From NCBI GenBank assembly GCA_963682055.1, contig OY821746.1, positions 18,341,992 to 18,405,991 of the forward strand: 64,000 nt of DNA, written 5' to 3'. The notes below the pieces were generated by a model. The model saw only the letters and a program-made list of their open reading frames with translations. It had not been told where the DNA came from and did no database searches. Numbering within the stretch: the stretch's first letter is position 1; every line of letters begins with the position of its first letter. Origin of the DNA: Primula veris. Lineage: Eukaryota; Streptophyta; Magnoliopsida; Ericales; Primulaceae. A program made the translations under genes and the position numbers. Shown in pieces: positions 58,501 to 64,000 of this stretch.

Positions 58501-59955
58501 ATATTCCAAGTCCGATTATACAAAGCTGCATCTCTTCTCTCCGATCTCTCAGTGTGCGGTGAGTTTTCCATTGCAGATATGATTTACATTCAGTTAATAT
58601 GTCGCAATTGTAGTGGAGCTGCATGGTGTTTATTGATTTATTCCGATCTGAGTTTATTGTACACAGCCTCATTGCAATCTGCTTTAAAAGTTATTATCGA
58701 CGAAGTCACTACTTAACAAAGAATCCAATGAGGGTGCTTCTGAGTTCTGCGATTGATTGTTGAACAAACATTTTATAGATCAAAATTTATGCAAGGTGGG
58801 TGCATAATGTATGTGTAAATTTTCTGGTAATTATTTTTTTCCAGAAGTGTGAATCTGTCACCAGTACCCCAAAAAATACCTCAGCTAACGTCTCGCCTAA
58901 CACATAAATCCATGGCGTCGGAGTTGTAGGAAACACTTTTGATTTTGCAAGGCAAACTGCCATGGATCTTGATGATAGTGTTCTAATTTACCCATTTAAG
59001 ATTGCATGTGCAGTCACATAACAAGGGTCTGTTAACTTTTTAGATGGAAAGAACAAAAGTACTCGATTCGGGTAAATAAGTTTCTTAATTAAAAGTTATG
59101 GTAATTGATGACACTAAACAGTAATTTAAGGTAAATTGTGATCACCAAACTGCCATTAACGCGAGTATTAATCAAATTGTAACAAGTCCTACCAAAGATC
59201 ACAATAAAAGTCATTGTGATGCAAATGAGAGAGAGACAAAATAAAAAATAAAAAAATGGTAGCAGGATAATAAAAACGTGAAAGGTCTTGATCCCTGCAT
59301 TGTTAAACAATTTAATTGATTCCATAAAAAAGTAGGACCATCCACCAGTCCAATTGTCCTAATTTTCAACTCAATATGAATATAATAACTTCTCTGTCCC
59401 ACTTAATTAGTACTTTTATCCACGACGCCAATGAATTATCATATATCATAGATTAGCATAGCAGCCACAACATACACCCAAAATACCCAATAATCCTCAG
59501 AAAAATGAAACCAATAACTTTTACTACCATGGTCCACATTTTGAGCAATATCCTAAATCTTACTTATAAATTTTACAATTAATAAAAATGTAAATTTTTT
59601 AAAACCTGATTATTAGTACATCACATAAATAACAATTTTATCTGGAAATTACGTATACGGATGAATAATAATACTAGATTGAATATGTTTTTTTTTTTCC
59701 TAAGTAAATTCGGAAAGCCTTGCATGAAATGTTACTGTGTAGTGTGTACTCATAGAAGAAGATTCCTTAATCCTGTTTTAGCATATATATATATATATAC
59801 CGTATATATAGTTATGTTGTACACTTGTCTACTGGTTGCTATAACTAGATTAGATCCCTATCCTCCATACAACATGCCCTCCACTAATAAAATACTACAA
59901 ATAATACCTACTTTTTAGCTCATCATTAAGGTTCACTCCATTTTTGTAGCTATTA
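58501..59955. other. Intergenic region between ABCD2-like and lipase genes
   Basis: No further gene is seen. TATATATATATATACC and GTATATATAG at 59786-59812 are the likely core promoter of the lipase gene, about 150 bp before its ATG. Confidence 0.55.
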
Positions 59956-62348
59956 ATGGATTTAACTGAAGTTAGCGAAAAAACATGGCCTGAACTGCTA
60001 GGGAGCAACAACTGGGAAGGGCTCGTTGAGCCATTGGATCTCGGTCTTCGCCACCTCATCCTACGGTGCGGGGACTTTTGTCAAGCCACCTATGATTCCT
60101 TTAACAATGACCAATATTCCAAGTTTTGCGGAAGCAGTCGATATGGCAAGACGTCTTTTTTGGAAAAAGTTGCCCTTGAGACGGCCTCTAGCTATCAGGT
60201 AATAAAAATCCGTGAACGTATATGTATGTTACCAATTATCATGAATGAATGTTTTTACCGTTTTACGATTATAGTATAACAAATATTTTACGTTTAACAC
60301 GGTTATATTTGTTGTCAAGTGGTTAAGTTTCAATTTAGTTATTGCACTTTTGTTCCTTTAATTCTTTCTTGTATGAAATCTAATTCTCTCCACACAGAAA
60401 AGGCATCTCTCTGTTCATACTTTTAATCCCAGTTGTGTGTCTTGATCTTAAGGTTCATAAGGATATATATAGGATAATACTGTTCTTTTTTATTCAGACA
60501 TATATAACTAATTTAACATTTCGATAAATAACTGTAAGAATTTGAGACTACAAAATTATGCAAAAACACCAACGATATTACTAATGGTTATTGAGCCACT
60601 TTTGGTCGACGTTTTGTAGTATATCCATGTATATATATGGGAATTGGGATAAGTGTACTGATTTTCATCACACTTTATTTTAATTATCTAACCAAATATC
60701 TTAACGAGGTTATCTAAATCTAAAAGATCCATGTATATTCATGTATACATACATATTAATTTACATAAATATTCATGAACATAATGGATTTCAGTATTGC
60801 ACCACTACATAAAAACATAAACATAATGGAAATACGATTATATGAAAAGTGCTCTTCTCTCTAAATTTTGACGCGTTAAATTGAGTTCAATGGGCATCTG
60901 AGGGAGAGTAGCGCCTTCAGACTAACCATGGTAAAGAGTTTAAATAGCTTGCATTAATAATTTACAGGTTGTTGCATTTCTTTATGCCACCGCTCGTGTA
61001 GGCGTTCACAAAGCAATGCTTCTCCACTCGCTCGCTCGTAGCGAATCATGGGATCGTGAATCCAATTGGATAGGTTATATTTGCGTGACCACCGATGAAG
61101 CTAGCAAAGCTTTAGGCAGGCGTGAGATTTATATAGCTTGGCGAGGAACAACTCGTAACTACGAGTGGATCAACGTGCTCGGTGCCAAACTTGACTCGGC
61201 CGCCCCATTATTGCTTCCAGAAACTCTTAAAAAATTAAGAAACAGTGACGATAATAGTAGTAGTAGCGACGACGACGATGACAATGTGCCGAAAGTTATG
61301 AATGGTTGGATGACAATTTACACATCCGATGATCAAAACTCACCGTATACGAAACTAAGTGCTAGAGCACAACTCTTGAACAAGATAAAAGAAGTGATCG
61401 AAATGTACAAAGATGAGGAGCTCAGCATAGTGTTTACAGGTGACAAGAAATATAATTAGAATGGCTTAGTAATCAATTGTGCTTTGAAAAATTAAAATGA
61501 CATTTTAATTGAGTTACTCAAGTGCAACTTCCACTTAGCTCTGGTGTAAAATAGTCGGTGGTCCGATCAAAATCCAACAGCTGCATTTATTTCCATCCAA
61601 GCTGTTTGGATTTTAATCCAACGGCCTTGATTCCTTACATTACAGGCGACTTGAAGTTACACTTCAACAACTTGCGTATAGCTTGAGGTAGATAATAAAT
61701 TAGTGGTTAACAAGAAACCATTTTGTAAATTTATAATATGATTCTAATTTAACCTTAATCCAATTCTATCCCTGGTTCTTTTTCTAATGTATTTTGATGC
61801 TGATAACAGGGCACAGCCTCGGAGCAAGTTTATCAGTCCTGGCAGGATTTGATCTTGCTGAAAATGGCATCACGGAGAACATTCCTGTAACCGCCTTTGT
61901 CTTCGGGTGCCCACGAGTGGGTAATAAAGCTTTCAATGATAGGCTCAAGCAATACCCAAACCTCAAGATACTACACATAAGGAACACTATCGATGTGATA
62001 ACGCACTACCCTAGCCGATTGCTTGGGTACGTAGACTCGGGAGTTGATTTGGTGATAGATACACGTAAGTCGCCTAACTTGAAGGATTCTAAGAACCCGA
62101 GTGATTGGCATAATTTACAGGCAATGTTGCATATCGTGGCGGGTTGGAATGGAGAGGGTGGTGAATTCGAGATGAAAGTGAAGAGGAGTTTGGCTTTTGT
62201 AAACAAATCTTGTGAATATTTGAAGGATGAGTGTATGATACCAGGTTCGTGGTGGATTGAGAAGAATAAAGGTATGGTTCTTGGTGAAAACGGTGATTGG
62301 GTTCTCGCTACTCCTGCAAATGAGGATCTACCGGTTCCTGAAATATAA
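59956..62348 (+). CDS. Phospholipase A1-II-type class-3 lipase, three exons, 417 aa
   Basis: Exons 59956-60198, 60968-61439 and 61810-62348 join in phase with GT-AG borders. The family (DAD1-like PLA1, class II, cytosolic) hydrolyses the sn-1 acyl chain of phospholipids and other acyl lipids. The start MDLTEVSEKTWPELLGSNNW is diagnostic of class II, which lacks a transit peptide. The oxyanion region IYIAWRGTT is at about 135-143. The catalytic motif GHSLG is split by the last intron, with Ser241; Asp300 (NTIDVITHYP) and His339 (SDWHNLQ) complete the triad. Residues about 173-187 are an acidic Ser/Asp run. Length is typical (about 410-420 aa). It lies about 1.45 kb downstream of ABCD2 in the same direction. 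Confidence 0.93.
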
Positions 62349-63306
62349 TTAAGTTTTCTTGTTTTTTTTTTTTTTTTTTTTTAATATTTGTCTGTGTATT
62401 TTTTTTCTCGGGTTCGGTTGGATTTCTGTAATTTTCCATGTTCTTGGTTATTACCATTCATGTGTGGAGCTATTATTTCCCAACATAAAGAAAAATGTGT
62501 ATCATATTATGTAGACAGAATGTTATGTTTGTTCAATGGGAGCATATTTCTTGATGCAGTTGATAAGCAACATAAATTATGATTGGCAATCCATGAATCT
62601 GTAAAAAGATTTGAATAGTGTACGTAACATGTAACAAAATTCAAACTTGGGATACATGGTTGTACACTACACCCATTCATAATCTTTCTACATGAACATG
62701 ATCATGATCATGTACTGTAAATCACCTATTTTCAGTTTCTTCTTTTACGGATTTACGGGTAAGTACTCATTGTACACTTCCAGTGTTCTACTAGTAAAGA
62801 TATGTTTCCACCGATTCGTACCGGACCCGATGTTTGAGTGATTGTGATAGTACTATTACTTTTGGTACTTTATTCACCGCAGAAACATACAAAAAAAAAT
62901 CATAAACAGTCAAACGTTTTGATTCGTTTTTACGTTGTTTTAAGATGCACAAACAAAGTACTGCTGATTTGTGACAGAAGCAATTGATTCACTTAAATGA
63001 TATACTGTATAACTGCTGTTTCTAATTATGTTGTCGTTTCAAATTAAAGCAACTCGCCAAATGAAGGTAATTGTGCATTGCATTAATCCATTCTTAGGGA
63101 GTAATCTTCTAAGATTTCTATGAACCGGTTGCTTTTTTCCAAAATACTGTATAGAGGGGACTTGATAAAAATCAAAAGAACTAGAAAATGAAAGAGCTGG
63201 ACTCCAAGAACCTTCAAACAAATAAATATCAAAATTGGCATTACGCAAATCGAACAATTTCTATAACGAGCGGATGTGAAACCCATAAAAGTAAAACCGT
63301 TTAGTC
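62349..63306. other. Region between convergent lipase and S1-domain genes
   Basis: It contains a T-run of about 22 bases at 62362-62382 and both 3' untranslated regions. No other gene is visible. Confidence 0.6.
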
Positions 63307-64000
63307 TCATAATGTTTCAAATTTAAACCATTTCCAATTAGAATACAAACTTGTCTCATTATTGAACATCATATCATCGGCTTCAACCGGTTCTAACTTT
63401 TGAACTGTCAAAACAGTTGGTAGTTTTTGCCTGTACTTTTTTGCCATCACCTCCGCCTCCGAAAAAACCTTCTCTTTGTTCGATACAAACAGCCCCGGCT
63501 CACTTTCCAGGTCAGCAATGCTAAGAAATATTTTCCCTGGATACATCGATTTAATGACAAGAACTTTAATCCTCTCATCAACAGAGAGCAAGTCACTCAC
63601 CGATACAATTTTCCCCTTCGTAATATTGGAAATATGAACCAACCCGCTTCTATTAGTCTCGCCTATCCTTATTTGCGCACCGTAAGGATAAATCTTCCTA
63701 ACGGTTCCTTCTAAAAGTGTTCCCTCTCTGAGGTGTAACGTTTCCCAAGCAGACTTTTCACTTAAAATCAAGTCATTGTTCGCTTCATCTATCCTACTAA
63801 TCTGAACATAGATTTTCCGTCCGATATTATCTTTCAAATCAGTAAAGCTATTTACCCTACCCATCAACTCGTTTTTCGGAAGAAATGCACGTAAACCCTC
63901 GATTCTAGTAAGCAAGCCACCTGTATTCCACTCTGTGATCTTAACCTCAATAGGTTCGTTAAGCTGCTTAATCTGTCTAACCCTACGCCACGCGATCCTT
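63307..64000 (-). CDS. Chloroplast-type S1-domain RNA-binding protein, C-terminal part (PDE338/BSF-like), partial
   Basis: The frame is open from the right window edge (AWRRVRQIKQLNEPIEVKIT) to the stop at 63307-63309. Two S1-type OB folds are visible: WNTGGLLTRIEGLRAFLPKN with QISRIDEANNDLILSEKSAW (end of one), and LLEGTVRKIYPYGAQIRIGE with SGLVHISNITKG and IKVLVIKSMYPGKIFLSIAD (a complete one). After these come YRQKLP and a C-terminal NWKWFKFE. S1 domains bind single-stranded RNA; the closest plant proteins I recall are plastid S1 proteins such as PDE338/BSF, which act in chloroplast mRNA handling. The N-terminus is outside the window, so targeting cannot be checked. Confidence 0.88.
   Translation of the reverse strand, partial: RIAWRRVRQIKQLNEPIEVKITEWNTGGLLTRIEGLRAFLPKNELMGRVNSFTDLKDNIGRKIYVQISRIDEANNDLILSEKSAWETLHLREGTLLEGTVRKIYPYGAQIRIGETNRSGLVHISNITKGKIVSVSDLLSVDERIKVLVIKSMYPGKIFLSIADLESEPGLFVSNKEKVFSEAEVMAKKYRQKLPTVLTVQKLEPVEADDMMFNNETSLYSNWKWFKFETL

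Overview
This is a nuclear window from a flowering plant. Genes have GT-AG introns, organellar proteins carry transit-type N-termini, and most of the DNA is nested LTR retrotransposons, a LINE, CACTA, hAT and Mutator-like elements. The style of the copia polyprotein at 32-36 kb resembles Asteraceae sequences I know, so an Asteraceae eudicot is my tentative guess; no marker in the window proves it. Layout: (1) 1-3.7 kb: N-terminal exons of a UDP-glycosyltransferase (minus strand), with one MITE in the promoter and another filling most of an intron. (2) About 3.7-28.5 kb: a decayed CACTA transposon with DUF4216 and TNPA-like exons (plus strand). It is split by a 16.7-kb Ty3/gypsy Tat-lineage element (5094-21829) and carries a Mutator-like foldback MITE near its right end. 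(3) About 29.6-39.8 kb: a broken L1-type LINE (minus) containing a very young Ty1/copia element (31111-36851, minus). (4) 40.4-47.9 kb: an old degenerate Ty1/copia element (plus) containing a clean 839-bp hAT element that itself holds a tRNA-like relic. (5) 48.2-64 kb: ordinary genes. These are a complete ten-exon ABCD2-like chloroplast ABC half-transporter, a complete three-exon class-3 lipase (phospholipase A1-II type), and the 3' part of a chloroplast-type S1-domain RNA-binding protein on the opposite strand. Target-site duplications (TSDs) could be read directly for seven insertions, which gives a relative history. The CACTA carries a 704-bp tandem repeat, and the gypsy element landed exactly at a repeat junction. 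The LINE predates the copia inside it, whose LTRs differ by one base plus one 48-bp indel. The old copia predates its hAT. The most unusual content is in the Tat element. Between pol and the 3' LTR it carries about 9 kb of antisense coding sequence: a spliced gene with a gypsy-type 'transposase_28' domain, a second two-exon gene, and a row of five small coiled-coil cassettes. Each cassette has its own TATA-like box at a fixed distance upstream of its ATG. All coordinates, splice sites and identities were read by eye, without database searches.
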